From Thielaviopsis euricoi (lineage: Eukaryota > Ascomycota > Sordariomycetes > Microascales > Ceratocystidaceae): a DNA stretch of 64,000 nucleotides. Made by a program: the position numbers and the translations under genes. Under the pieces are notes generated by a model. It worked only from the letters and a program-made list of their open reading frames with translations, was not told the DNA's origin and did no database searches. The DNA lies in the NCBI GenBank assembly GCA_001599615.1, contig BCHJ01000003.1:1453055-1517054 (forward strand). The letters are read 5' to 3'. Positions 1 through 11,954 of the stretch are shown here, in pieces. Position 1 is the first letter of the stretch; every line of letters starts with the position of its first letter.

Positions 1-1500
1 CATCAAAAGCTCGGACGGCTTTCCGGCAGGCTTTTCATTTTCCGTAGATGTAGGCTCGGTATTTTCCTGGTCAGCAGGTTTGGAAGGACTACTCGGCAGC
101 TCAGGGAGGGCAGGTAAAGAAGGTACGGCCTTGGATAAGTCGAATTGGCTGCTAGGTAGCTTAAATGCCGGTGTAGAACGCTTAGCCGGCGAGAAGAGCA
201 GCGACACAATGTGACCCTGGCCTTGATGCTGGGAAGTTCCAGCCGCACTACCAAACTGCTTGACGGGTGACGGGGGCCGCTTAGCGGGAGAAGTAAGCAA
301 TGCCGACTTGGAAATGTTAACTGTCGCATCGGACGACGAGCCCTGGCCATTCTTAGCAACCACGGGATCTTTGAACATGCTGAGATGTGTACCACGCTTT
401 GCCGGTGAAAAGAGTGTTTCTTGGGGCGAAGTCGGAATCTGAGACTGAGGGAGGCGCTTAGCCGGCGACATGAACAAGGATTGTGTTGTTGCCGTTGGCA
501 AAGCAGCTCCAGAGCCTTCGATGCCGGTTGTTGTCAATGGCAAGAGCGCAGCGACGCGATTGTTCTTCTTAGGGCTCTGTCGCAGTGTCAAGGGAACCGA
601 ATCGATGGGATTTGGCTCATTTGTCTGGGCAGGTACTGCATTGCTGGAATTGTTGAGGTCTGTGTTCTTTCGTGGGCTCAAGGGCGTTTCGTTGGTTGGC
701 TCGAGTGCAGAAGCTGGCTTCTTAGCAGGCAATCTTCCGCGAGCAGCAGCACCGGCGGTGGTGGTAGCAATTCTCGATCGGGCATTTGTCGTGGATCTCG
801 CGGCTATCGTCGATCTCGAAGCGGCTGTTGAGGATGCACCAGCTCTGCGCATTGGTCGGCTGTTCATGGCGCCAGGCTTTGTATTACGCCTGGACACTGG
901 CGCGACATTTTCCTTTTCAGGTGCAGGCACGGCAAATGAAACAGACTTTTTGGCAGCTGCTGCGGCCGCATTTACAGCAGCCGACATGCTGGTTCCGACC
1001 GGCGGGGCTATGCGAGCCTTTTTGGTTGGTCCCTCGACAGACGTCGAGGCTGTCGAGATAGGAGGCGCGGAATCTTGGCGGGGTCGAGCGCGTATCCGCA
1101 ACGAAGGCCCAGGCTCTGATTTTGCGACAGAGGCGGCTGTGGGTCTTATAGCTCTGGCAGCACTAGCGGCAGTTGTGCCAGTTGCGCGGGATGAGAGCAT
1201 GGGTCGTGTCGGGGGCTTTGATACGGATTCGATTGGCCTGGCTATGCGGCCACGGGCAGGCTTAATGGCCCGCGAGCCGGCGGGGGCCTGTTTAGTGGTA
1301 TTGGACGCATTATCGCCGTCGGACTCAAAAGTTCTGAGTTTTCGTTTGGTGGCAGTAGCCAGTGTGGGCGCGCGAGCAGTCGAGATTGATGAAGTCGATG
1401 CTGATGCTACCGAAGCGGCTCGAGCTCGGGATGCTGCGGTGCCGGATGTTGCGCTCGAGGCGGCAGTTGCGCGCGTAAGTCTCGACGGCGGAGGCGGCAT
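1..1500 (-). CDS. SPAKR-repeat, KEN-box protein, partial (5' end present, 3' end beyond window)
   Basis: The minus strand is open without a stop from a TAG at 1507-1509 to the window edge. The first ATG is at 1498-1500, giving at least 500 codons. I do not recognise a named family. The product is basic and rich in Ala, Ser, Pro and Arg, so probably mostly disordered. The unit SPAKR occurs four times (codons at 454-468, 394-408, 277-291 and 178-192), the third within SPAKRPPSPVK, as in CDK-phosphorylated chromosome or cytoskeleton proteins. A KEN triplet (907-915), the APC/C degron, follows a KSVSF motif (934-948) that fits the PP1-docking RVxF consensus. I infer a cell-cycle-regulated nuclear or chromosomal protein, but these short motifs do not prove it. 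A 346-codon plus-strand frame over the same DNA is its antisense shadow. The true start could lie in an upstream exon, because CTAG just before the ATG could be a 3' splice site. Confidence 0.68.
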   Translation of the reverse strand, partial: MPPPPSRLTRATAASSATSGTAASRARAASVASASTSSISTARAPTLATATKRKLRTFESDGDNASNTTKQAPAGSRAIKPARGRIARPIESVSKPPTRPMLSSRATGTTAASAARAIRPTAASVAKSEPGPSLRIRARPRQDSAPPISTASTSVEGPTKKARIAPPVGTSMSAAVNAAAAAAKKSVSFAVPAPEKENVAPVSRRNTKPGAMNSRPMRRAGASSTAASRSTIAARSTTNARSRIATTTAGAAARGRLPAKKPASALEPTNETPLSPRKNTDLNNSSNAVPAQTNEPNPIDSVPLTLRQSPKKNNRVAALLPLTTTGIEGSGAALPTATTQSLFMSPAKRLPQSQIPTSPQETLFSPAKRGTHLSMFKDPVVAKNGQGSSSDATVNISKSALLTSPAKRPPSPVKQFGSAAGTSQHQGQGHIVSLLFSPAKRSTPAFKLPSSQFDLSKAVPSLPALPELPSSPSKPADQENTEPTSTENEKPAGKPSELLM

Positions 1501-4500
1501 CTCGGGCTAGTTGGTTTATACGGGATTGAAATTCAAAGTGAGGTCGATAATAAACAAACAGGAGAAAGTAGCAGAGGCTCCAGGTCTGACAAGGAGGTGC
1601 TTCGTGTTTGCGATGTCGTCATATAACTTTCAGCGCATCAAGGACGAAATATGGGCGAAGCAGAGAAATTGAGTGTTGATGATGACGATGATGATAATGA
1701 TGAGTGAGAATCAAATGATTGATACGACAGGGCGTTTGTTAAGAGCGTGTCGAAGTAGTTTGGCGGATTGGATTGATTGGTTGGTCGATCTATCGATGGG
1801 ATGGAGTTTATTATGGCAGATTTGAATTCTCTGTTGGCCACCAAAAGAAACACAAAAAAGGTAAAATCAGAAGCAAGAAAAATAAGTGGATTGATTTGAC
1901 ACGAGGCAAGAGCCAAATAGATTGGGTCTAGAAACCAGCAGATTTTTTTTTTTTTGTTTCCTTTTTTTAGCCTTGTTTGTCTCTCTACTGAAGACGACAA
2001 GGAAGGAAAGATCCAAGCAGGCAACACAGAACAGAAGACAGCAAAAGGAAAAAAAAAAAAAAAAATGTAAATCAACAGTGTCTTCTCTTGCTGCCTGCTG
2101 GCTCGTTCATCTGAATTTCTCAAACTGGGGCGCTTTGGATAACTTCCAGCCATCGGCGTCCATCAATGTTTACTTGACCCGCTGAAGTGAGCGCGTTGCG
2201 CGTTGATTGGCTGTGGCATTGCAGGACGTTGACTAGGGAACAGACCGCTTGGGGTTAAGTAGATGTTTAACCCTAACAATTGACATGCTATGGCTCTAGT
2301 CTTGAGAGTATTTTCGCATGACACATAATGTAAATATTGCCACAACGTTAGCTGTCTAATTGAATACTAGAGAAAGTCAGGATATCCAATGGCATATACA
2401 AAACATATCAAGTCTCACTTGTATTGAACCACCAGAGTAAATTAAATCTTGAGACCATTTGCCATGTACACGATATCGTCCAAGCTACATAATATGTAGT
2501 GGACATGGTCTCTGATCAAGTCGGGTACCACAAGACATCGTAAACATTCAGTGCCGAAAGGCTTGGGAGTAGCCAAAACTAGGCCACGATAGGCCCAAAG
2601 CGTCGGTATCTGTTGAGGTCAGCAACTTAGCGGGGATATCATATTTGACAGTCTAAGCGACAAAAGAGCCACTTGAGGGGCTTGAGCAGGTGGAACTCTG
2701 TCACAGACCGAGCTCTTGTTTACGTGATATATCCCATCTGTTTAGCATATAAAGACAAGATTCACGAATTGTGCCGAAGGTGATAAATTATGTACAGGTA
2801 CGCATACTGATGTGTAGTTCGAAACAGTCAGCAAACTGCAGTCAAAAGTATGTCTGACGATGGCGGATGACATACAGACTACTCCCCCAAAGGTAAGCGA
2901 AACATGTAAGAGTGACAAGTCAAAGATGAGCGAGAAAAAGACATCAGGGTCTCATAGACAGCGCCAAAGAGAAGCGCTTTTGTGGTCTGATATGGAGGTC
3001 ATGCTGTGCCTTTTGCGGAGTTGTATAGCGGAATAGTTGGAGAAGCGTTTTGGAAGCAAATGAATGCTGATAAGTAACAATTGTTCTGGAATAACAGCTG
3101 AATTGGTCAAGGTTGTAATAAAACAGGAAAACTGTCAAGCCATCGGTGTGACGATGGCAGGTGTTTTTGAGTGTTTTGTGTGACTTGAAATGTTTGCGGA
3201 TCCTGACTTCATGGTGCACTAGTTTGGTGGAGTTGCAGATTCCCATGTCTACGGATTGAGAATCTTGCTCAGCCAGGTAAGTAGAAAGTCGCTTTACAGA
3301 TCACAATCGACGGATGGGCTCAGAGGATTATGACCGAGGGTAGTGCAAACTTGGAGTTTGCTGATGCAAACCAACTAAAAAGAAACTCTCGAGATGAAGG
3401 GATGAAACGCGCCCCCGAATGTGCAAGCCAAGAACTAATGAAATCGCCACTTTCCAAGCTTACAGACTTTGGATGTGCAATTCCACAAACAGCGCCTATA
3501 GGCAAGGTCTAGCTAGCGTGGCAACCCTGGGAATATTTGAGCAAACACAACGGCAAACCATGACCTGTGTCTCGGCATTTTGAAATGACACTTTCTCCTG
3601 AGTTTCTGTATCGAGAGTTCACAAGAGTAACTTGGACCGTCTTGAAATGGCTTGAGAATGCGGGAAGGAGTAAATCCAAGTTAAAGACTTTGTTGATAGA
3701 CACAGAGAAATCCAAGAGGTTACAAGCAATTTAATACAGTCTTCTGTATAGTCACATCAATAAAACAAAGTCGTCCTATAGTAGTGTGTCGTCACGAGAT
3801 AAATTGAGTTATAGAAACTGTTATTTCCGCAATATTGCGAATATTATGTATAGCGGAGATTTAGTACGCGTGAAGTAAAAGAAAAAAGAAAATATTGTCA
3901 CAATGAAGAAGATGAATGCAGATAAAGCGGTAGCAGTCATGCGACAGCAAAATAGGAAACCCCTCTTTGTAAGTCACAAAAACTGCCGCTTTGAGTATGC
4001 TGCATTTGCCTGCATTCCGAGTAGCGTAGCGTAGCGCGAAAAGGGCAGCGGCAGCTCAGCTCTCAAGGCTTTTGCATGGAGATTCTAGTACAAACAAAAG
4101 ACATCCTTGGCCGAAGTGAAGTGCCGGTCAGATGAATGACCTTTTGCGAGCAACTTTAAATGCAAGCTTAAAAGACGACTTGGTAGATAATTTCCGGGAA
4201 AAGCTACTGAATAAGTTGTTTGCACCGAGTCAAGATATCACGAAGACAGCAAACAACAGCAGTGCGTATTATGCATTGGTTGAGTGATTGATTGATTGAT
4301 TGTATGTTTAATGGTGGGTTGCGTAGTACTGTGTGTGTAACTTATGGACGATAATTGAGATGAAGCTTACGACGACAAGCACCACTTTTTTGACGTTAGC
4401 GCTGTACTTTTTTGCAATTTGCAGCTAAGCAGGAAGGGCTGAAAAATAGCAGACCCATGTATTTCTTTTTTCTCTTTTTTTTCCTGTGTGTGCATCTCCT

Positions 4501-4807
4501 CTCAACCAGAAGAGAACAGAAAAAAAAAAAAAAAAAAAAAAAAGGCAGGGGTCTAAAAGACCGGGAAAAGTGTATTGCTTTGTTTTAAGAAACAAACGAA
4601 AAATAAAATAAAATAACATTAAAGGCTGAGAGGAGGGGAGGGAGACCGTTTCTGTGCCGCCGAGTTTTTGTTGGTGGTCAGAGTTTGAGAGGGTTCCGAG
4701 GGAGCCGAGAGCGACCGAACGTCTTTTGTTTATTTGTTCCCTCTTTTTTTTTCTATAGTTTTTTTTCTTTTAATTTTTTTCTCTGTATTTCTTTTTCCTT
4801 TGATATT

Positions 4808-4833
<26 letters not shown>
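4808..4833. repeat. TA dinucleotide microsatellite
   Basis: Thirteen uninterrupted TA units, flanked by T-rich DNA on both sides. Confidence 0.95.
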
Positions 4834-4838
<5 letters not shown>

Positions 4839-7814
4839 TTTTTTAATTCAGTCTCCTGTGTACACTCTATACAAAATCACCCACCCAACTCCCTTCAAAG
4901 CCCATAAAACTCACCCACCGAAACCACGCAAAATCACCATCAGGAAGCCCTTGTTGAAGGCTCATTGGGTTCATGCAACGCCCTTTTTTCCCCAAGAGCG
5001 TGGAGCAATAAAAAGCACGTGTTTCGTGTTGAATACGGAGTTCAAAGCCCAGCCACAGATAGGAAGAATTATTCTGCTTTACGAATCTGAGCCCTCACAG
5101 CAGACGTGGCTTATCTTTTTGTAAAAGAAAAAAAAAGGTACAATCTTACAATATACTCTGCTGTGTAAGCCATCTTTACGGAAACTCTCCGGCTCAAGGC
5201 TGCCCGCCATCAAGCACAACAAACACCTAATAAACCACTTATTTAACATGCGGTCCTAGCGTCACCACCAGCAAACGAAACCCTTTTGTCGTGCTGTGTT
5301 GCTTTGCTTTGTTGTATTGAATGGAGCTATGACGCAGCCGGTAGTTCAGCGTGCACTTGTTTCTAGTGTTGTAGTATTGTAGCAGTGGGCGGCAGCAGCT
5401 AGCTTTTTTTTCTTGTAGGAGAGCAAAACTTCCAAATTGAATACCGACCATCCAAGGTCCACTGCGGGCAGGATTTGATACTGGGGCCACAAGTGGCCGC
5501 CAGCGTCACAGTCAGTTGGATCACAGGAATGGCAAACAGCCAAAAAAAGAAAAGGAAACAAAAAAAAAGTACACAAAAGACAGGTCATGAATACGATGAT
5601 GACGAAAAGACACACTCCACCCACATGGGGTGCACCAGAGACTATCATTTGGCAAATGAAGGTGAACAACAAGTGTCAAGTGTCAGTTGAGTGCCACTGC
5701 TATTAACCAAGTGGTAGCAGTGCTGCTACTCTTGTTAGACACGTGCCGCAGATAGCAGCAGTTGTCATCAAGCCACTGGGGACACACTGCGACCCAAGCT
5801 TGGACGCGGGAAAGGACAGGACTGAAGGGAGGTTCTATCAACGACGAGTGATGAAGCAGCAACGAGATGTTTTCTTTTTTCTCATTTTGGAGTGATTGTG
5901 TTATCAGTCCGGCTTCGGTGGTGTGTATGTGATGATTCCTTTAATCTGGTAGAGTGTGTGCGAGTGTGAGTGAGCGAGTTTGTGTTTGATTGTGATACCG
6001 AAGCGTACTCATGGGTATTAGACAATAAGAATGCAGAAAGACAGGGCCCGTATTCCTGTGTGATCCCGCAAGTGATGGCGCCTCGGAGCCCAGCGAATAG
6101 TAGACGTGAATTTCACAACGCCAGTCATGCCATGCCAAGCACGCATTGTGTAAGCAGAGAACGGGCCGCCGGGTTTGCATTACGTTGTAATTCCAAGTTG
6201 CCAATATATGGAATTGACTGTAATGTGGCCGATTGGCTCCGCACAAAGTAGCAGCCAAAAGTGCAGATCATGCTTCCCTCATGTGTGCTATCGGTGTCCC
6301 GAGATGGCTTACGATGTCCAGCAAGGGCTTTGCAGTGCCTGGGGAGGAGATGAGGCTCGTATTGGTTCTGCAACCAGCCATGTGGTATAGAAGCTGGAAA
6401 AGACTCGCTCTAGACTTTGCAGCATATGAAGAGAGAAGATATTTATACCAGAGTCTTTTCCCTAAAGACGTTGTTGTTGTTCTTGTTTGTCTGCAGCTTC
6501 TTTCTTGGAGTTGATTTTGTTCTCGCTATAGACACTTACACCAAGTCGTTTGCTTCTTTTTTCCAGTTCCGGAAGTGCATATTTGTACATACACACTTGT
6601 GTGCAAGAGATATATCGGGATACAGCAAGAGTGGTCCTTGTTTCAGACGTTTAAGTAAGTAATTTTGGCTTTCATACATTTGTTTTGTCTTTTCACCTTT
6701 GTTTTCATGTTGCTCAAACCTTTGGGGGTTTTTTTTTTTTTTTTTTTTCAGTTTGTCCTCGTCCCACCAAGCTTATACAGGATGTGCCCTGTAAATCGCC
6801 ATGAACCGGCAAATACTTTTTTTCTTATTTTTTTCTTGGCAGCGGCTGACTCGACGGGAAAACATTAGATTACACTAGCAAGTTTCAACGTCACTTTTAG
6901 TTTCTCCGCTTTTTCTCTATTTTTCAGTTTCTCTTTGTAAGTGAATCTTTTTTTTCGGTGCTTTTCTTTTGTCTTTTTTTTTCTTTTATCCTCCGTGGCA
7001 TCCGCGTTGTATCTTCGTACAAGTCGTATACCGCGTTTCCCTTCTGTTTCTTGAGTTTTCGTTCCAGCTTCGTTGTTGTTGCATTCTGTGTATACCTTTT
7101 ATTTTATTTTCTTTCTTCCTTCATGTCTTCGGTGTCATGACCAAAAAAAGAAAAAAAAAAGCCTTGACTGCGTTTAGACTTTTGCAGAGTTGCAATCTAT
7201 GCTATTCCAGACATACCCGCGTTTTGAATTTTCTTTTAGCAAACAACGTCGTCTGCGCTTACATACATCAGAGCATGCACTGCCTTTGCTTTGGTCCATA
7301 TTCAGCCAGCCCGTCTCTGCCATCCATTCTTGTTTCTAGCGTCCTCAGCGTCCACCGTTGATGTCTTCCTTTGAACATCAATGGCTACTATATCAGCCAA
7401 TTCTGCTAATAGCAGCTAATCAGACTTTGGCTTGGTTCGCTTCACCCCCGGTTTCTATTTTCCACCAGGCTGCCCTGGTTCTCTGGGCTTCTGAACCGGG
7501 AGCAAGAAACCTTCTATAAGCCAAGGAACAGGTCCGTCAAGTTACGCTGTTTTCTGTCTGATCTGGTCTGCCTTGGCTTGGCTTGGCTTGTCAGGATGTT
7601 TGCCTGTCGTTTCTCAAGCGCCAATTTTCTTGCTGGCTTGCTTGCTTCCTTGTACAGATGGGAAAGCAAACTTGTGCCAGGAAAACAAACAGAGAAAAAA
7701 AGGAGACGGGAAATAACAATGACCTAAGATGCTCTGCACTGTACGATGCGGCGTCAAAGTCCAAGCGAAGCCTGTTCTCTATCCTGTCATTTTGTGATAT
7801 GATGAGATGACGCC

Positions 7815-7858
7815 TCTCTGTCTCTGTCTCTGTCTCTGTTTCTGTCTCTCTCTGTCTG
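7815..7858. repeat. CTCTGT-type microsatellite
   Basis: Imperfect tandem CTCTGT hexamers followed by CTCTCTCTGTCTG. A short GATCT-repeat stretch lies about 45 bp downstream. Confidence 0.85.
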
Positions 7859-8439
7859 CTTCTCTTTTGCCAGTGATGAAGAGTCTGTCTCTCTGCCTGA
7901 TCTGATCTGATCTGATTTGATCAGATGTCTGGCTGTGGCTTAGGGCGCCAAGTCTGTTTATAGCAGCATCTTACACGGCAGATTCCTGTTTTTTTCTTCC
8001 AATGACAACACTGGAAACGTATTTTGTTTTGAAGCACGCATAGCATAGCATAACATAGCATTGCGAAGCACAACCTCCAATCATTCTTGAGCTAACCATC
8101 ATGAAATACAGAATCCTTGGAAATAAAAGAGCAAAACAACAAGACCTGTCCCAGGTTCGATTTACTGCAAAACCAAGCCCAACTCAAGGCTTTTCTGTTC
8201 GTAAGATTACAGCAAATATTTGGCATTTAGGTTAAAGATTCTTTTTCTCAAGAAACAGGAAAAAAAGAAAAGTATCTTTTTTTTTTCATCTTTCTAAAGA
8301 AAAAGAAAATCTTCAAAATCCCGTTCTCAGCCTGCAGTACAGTAGTCAGTACTGTGTGTAAAATACCTGATCTCACACGACCAAACCAAACCAAACCTGG
8401 CTTGGCCTTGACGTCTCATCTTTCCTGTTCCGCAACAAA

Positions 8440-9130
8440 AAAAAAGAAGTTTTTCTTTTTTGGCGAGCATTTATCAGATACATATAGATAGACGCCGTGT
8501 TTCCCTTCCCTTCCCTTCCTTTCCCTTGCCTTACCTTGCTTGCTCTTCTCTCCTTTCATCTTCGTTCCACCCCGTTCTTATCTGCTTTCTTTCATTCATT
8601 CTCTTTTATATCTCTTTATATCTTTCTCTTTCTCCCCTTTCTTTCCGCTGTCTTCGTCTTCGGCTCTTGAGTTTTGTCTGAAAAGCCTGAAAAAAAAGAA
8701 CCCCTTCTTTTTTTATTCTTTGCTCATCGAGGACTTTGTTTTATTTCTTTACGCGAACAAACACCAAAAAGAAAACCAGAAACGCTTTCGTTTTCTCTTC
8801 TTCCTCTTCTATTTTCTTGTTTCTTTTTTTATTTTTCCTCTTACAAAGTTCCCGGTTCTTCCTTTTGGAGCATTCCTTCGTTCTTTTTATTCTCTATTTA
8901 TCTATTTTAGTTTTCTGGCTGTGACGACATCAATCCTCTTAGTCTTTTTTTTTTTCTTCTTGTCTCACTCAGCTCGACAAGACCGGAAGTTTATTCATTT
9001 TTTTTCTTTCTTTTTTTCTGCACATTCACATAAGCCGGCTTATTCTTTTATATAAACCGGCTTTTCCCTTGCCTTTTCTGTTCTAGGCATTCTCAGTCTT
9101 ATCACTTCCCCCATCTACTACACCTTCCCC
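8440..9130 (+). promoter_or_regulatory. Pyrimidine-rich upstream tract of phospholipase B
   Basis: About 690 bp of strongly T/C-biased plus-strand sequence runs up to the phospholipase start codon, on the coding strand. Fungal genes often carry CT-rich leaders just before the transcription start. This one is unusually long, and comparable tracts precede NoxA and, on the other strand, the minus-strand genes. Confidence 0.6.
9049..9056 (+). promoter_or_regulatory. TATA box (TATATAAA) of phospholipase B
   Basis: TATATAAA lies 89 nt before the ATG at 9145. It is bracketed by the palindrome AAGCCGGCTT (9032-9041) and CCGGCTT (9057-9063), which together form an inverted repeat around the box. The initiator-like leader between box and ATG is C/T-rich. 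Confidence 0.65.
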
Positions 9131-9144
9131 AATCACACATCACC

Positions 9145-11067
9145 ATGAAGGTTTCAACAGCGCTCTTGTGCGCTAGCTCAGCGTCTGCTTCCGCCATCCA
9201 CCGGCCCGTTGACCCCCGCGCTGCTCCCGATGCCCCGTCCGGCGGCTACGCACCCGCCAGCGTCGACTGCCCGTCGACCAAGCCGACCATCCGGTCTTCC
9301 GCCGCCGGCATCTCGTCCGATGAAGAGGCCTGGCTCAAGGTGCGCACGCCCAAGGCCCAGGCTGCCTTTACGTCGTTTGTCGAGCGTGTCAACATCACCG
9401 GCTTCAACGCCACCTCGTATCTCTCGCTGAACAACGCCCAGCCGCGTCTGGCTGCGTCTATTTCCGGTGGTGGCTACCGTGCCCTCATGTACGGCGCCGG
9501 CTTCCTCAAGGCTGCTGATAACCGCACTACTGGCGCCACCGACGACGGCGCCATTGGCGGCCTGCTGCAGTCGCTGACGTACCTGGCTGGCCTTTCGGGC
9601 GGCTCGTGGCTGGTCGGCTCGTTCTATATGAACAACATGAGCAAGATTGAGGATATCCAGGTCAATGAGAACCTGTGGCGCTTTGAGCGTAGCATCTTCA
9701 TCGGGCCCGAGCTCAACGAGACCTTCCTGGGCTCTACGAGCCTCGAGTACTACAAGCAGCTGCAGAGCGAGGTCACATCCAAGAGCGACGCTGGCTTCGA
9801 TGTCTCGCTGACTGACTACTGGGGCCGCGCTCTGGCTTACCAGCTGATTGACGACACCGACGGCGGCGTCGCGTACACACTCTCATCCGTGGCTGAGTGG
9901 CAGCCGTTCCAGGACGGCGAGACGCCCATGCCGTTTATTGCGTCTGTTGGCCGCGCGCCCGGCACCGAGATTATCTCGCTCAACTCGACCGTGTTCGAGT
10001 TCAACCCGCTCGAGTTCGGCTCGTGGGACCAGTCGCCCGGCGCGTTTGCGCCCATTCGCTACCTCGGCACCAACTTCACCAACGGCAGCGTGACGAGCAA
10101 CTCGGAGTGCGTGCGCGGCTTCGACCAGGCCTCGTTTATCATGGGAACCTCGTCGTCGCTGTTCAACGTCATCCTGATGGACAACCTGACATCGACTCTG
10201 AACCTCTCGTCCATTGAGAGCGGCCTGATCAACGACCTGCTCGACACGCTGAGCGAAGACGACAACGACATTGCCCCGTACAGACCCAACCCGTTCCTGC
10301 ACTTCAACCAGACATACAACAAGCTGTGGAACACCACCGAGCTGGACCTGGTCGACGGCGGCGAGGACGGCCAGAACATCCCGCTGTGGCCCGTGCTGCA
10401 GCCCGCCCGTGCCGTCGACGTCATCTACGCGCTGGACTCATCGGCCGACAACGACTACTCGTGGCCCAACGGCACTGCTCTGCGCGCCACCTACGAGCGC
10501 ACGCTCGAAGCCATTGGCCAGGGTGTGCCGTTCCCGGCCGTGCCCGACGCCGACACCTTTATCAACCTCAAGCTGAACCAGAAGCCAACCTTCTTTGGCT
10601 GTGACACTAGCAACTTCTCGGCCGACGCGGTGCCGCCGCTCATTGTCTACATGCCCAATGGACCGTACACGTACTTTGGCAACACCAGCACGTACACCAT
10701 GGAGTACACGCTGGACGAGCGCGACTCTGTCATCCTCAACGCGCAAAACGCCGCGTCGCAGGGTAACTCGTCGGCCAAGCTCGACCAGGCCGACTGGGCC
10801 GTCTGCGTCGCCTGTGCTGCCCTCAGCCGCTCCTTTGCCCGCACCAACACCACTGCCCCCCAAGCCTGCACTGACTGCTACTCCAAGCACTGCTGGAACG
10901 GAACCTATGCCACATCTGCTGCGTCTTACGAACCTTCGCTCCTCCTAGCAGAGGTCGAGGTTAGTTCTTCGCTCGACAGTGCTGCCAGCCCGCTGCGCGG
11001 CGTCTCAGCCGGTTTTAGTGCCGTGCTGATGGCCGCTGTGGCCGCTGCTGCTCTGGCCGTCTTCTAA
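9145..11067 (+). CDS. PLB1: Phospholipase B / lysophospholipase, secreted and GPI-anchored
   Basis: This single 640-residue exon encodes an enzyme that removes both acyl chains from glycerophospholipids and lysophospholipids at the cell surface. The N-terminus has a short signal-peptide-like stretch (about residues 1-17). The fungal PLA2/PLB catalytic domain follows. SGGGYRAL (107-114) carries the oxyanion-hole glycines and Arg112. GLSGGSW has the nucleophile Ser151. DLVDGGEDGQ has the catalytic Asp404. Many NxS/T sequons are present, as expected for an N-glycosylated wall enzyme. The C-terminus is small residues followed by a hydrophobic tail ending in AAALAVF, which fits a GPI signal. Length matches the family. 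The start is supported by the signal peptide and a TATA box 89 nt upstream. The gene converges on the caspase-like gene. Confidence 0.95.
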   Translation: MKVSTALLCASSASASAIHRPVDPRAAPDAPSGGYAPASVDCPSTKPTIRSSAAGISSDEEAWLKVRTPKAQAAFTSFVERVNITGFNATSYLSLNNAQPRLAASISGGGYRALMYGAGFLKAADNRTTGATDDGAIGGLLQSLTYLAGLSGGSWLVGSFYMNNMSKIEDIQVNENLWRFERSIFIGPELNETFLGSTSLEYYKQLQSEVTSKSDAGFDVSLTDYWGRALAYQLIDDTDGGVAYTLSSVAEWQPFQDGETPMPFIASVGRAPGTEIISLNSTVFEFNPLEFGSWDQSPGAFAPIRYLGTNFTNGSVTSNSECVRGFDQASFIMGTSSSLFNVILMDNLTSTLNLSSIESGLINDLLDTLSEDDNDIAPYRPNPFLHFNQTYNKLWNTTELDLVDGGEDGQNIPLWPVLQPARAVDVIYALDSSADNDYSWPNGTALRATYERTLEAIGQGVPFPAVPDADTFINLKLNQKPTFFGCDTSNFSADAVPPLIVYMPNGPYTYFGNTSTYTMEYTLDERDSVILNAQNAASQGNSSAKLDQADWAVCVACAALSRSFARTNTTAPQACTDCYSKHCWNGTYATSAASYEPSLLLAEVEVSSSLDSAASPLRGVSAGFSAVLMAAVAAAALAVF

Positions 11068-11954
11068 GATGACGGACAGTGCTGTACTGTACTTTGTTAT
11101 GTGTGTATTATTCTTTCATTTTTATACTAACCCTTTATTTCTTTTTCTGCATTTAGCTTTAATATCTTTTCCTTTTTCTTTTTCTTTTTCTTTTTCTTTC
11201 TGCTGCGTTTCTTTTGGGTTGGTTGGATTTGTCTTATGAGGCAGCATCACGGTGGCTCTTGGTTTTAATGTTTATGCGCAAAAGCTTCTTTTTTCTATTA
11301 TATTTTATTTCTTTGCTTTTCTTCATGTCTCTGTTCTGGTGGTTTCATTGGCTTCTGTTCAAAAAGTGACTTTTTCATCGTCTTCTTTTTCTTTTCTTTT
11401 TTTTTTTTTTTGCTGGTTCTTTGGTGGCTTCTCAGGGTTAGTTAGCTTCATACATAGTGACGACTGCATGTATACTGATGCTCACTTTTGTTCATTTCAC
11501 CCATCCCATCGTGCTGTGCTTCCTGTTCATATTGTGCCTGTTCTGCCCTGTTCTGCACCCCCGCAATCCCAATATTACATTCTATATCCCATGTCTCTAT
11601 CACATAACTTACGTCACTGTCGCCACTCATAACTTCTTCGCCCTTTTATCCACCACCTGTTGGCCTGCTAATTAGCGTAAATCGTCATCACTCAATCCAT
11701 ACCAAGTCTAGTCTGTCTTGGTACTAATAACTCCAGTGCCCAAACATTACCATAAAATCATACAGAAACATGAAAAACATAAAAAACCCCAACATCGTCT
11801 ACTTACATGGTACATTATGAGAGCTCCTTTTTACTTACTTACATCCCTGCCTCCCCTTTTTTTGTCGTCCTCATCTTCACCAAGTTCCTGTTCTACCCCT
11901 CCACTAAACAAACACCCCCGACTGTCTCCCTCCCTTCTCCCTCGACTTCACCCG
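11068..11954. other. Convergent intergenic spacer between phospholipase B and the caspase-like gene
   Basis: About 890 bp of T/C-rich DNA, including a TTTTTC tandem stretch near 11170-11200 and a T run near 11395-11411. It must hold both 3' ends. No gene seen. Confidence 0.7.

Larger units (their letters stand above)
1501..9144. other. 7.6-kb intergenic region, no credible gene
   Basis: All open frames here are short (171 codons or fewer) and lie in low-complexity DNA. None shows a recognisable domain or the GC-rich codon use of the real genes. The region holds a run of 25 A (4520-4544), a TA dinucleotide tract (4808-4833), a T run near 6729-6748, a CTCTGT microsatellite (about 7815-7858), GATCT repeats near 7900, and long T/C-rich stretches at 6650-7130 and 8440-9130. 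The last is the upstream tract of the phospholipase gene. I saw no tRNA, rRNA, snRNA or transposon ends. Confidence 0.6.

Noticed and set aside
470..1510. A 346-codon plus-strand open frame
   Set aside because: It is Ala/Val-rich with no domain. The opposite strand encodes a protein with meaningful SPAKR, KEN and KSVSF motifs, so this is an antisense shadow.
1638..2153. 171-codon minus-strand frame
   Set aside because: Made of Phe runs and Ser repeats from T-tracts and GATGATGA repeats; no domain or biased codon use.
8540..9055. 171-codon plus-strand frame before phospholipase B
   Set aside because: Phe/Ser/Leu-rich translation of the pyrimidine-rich upstream tract; includes the TATA box.
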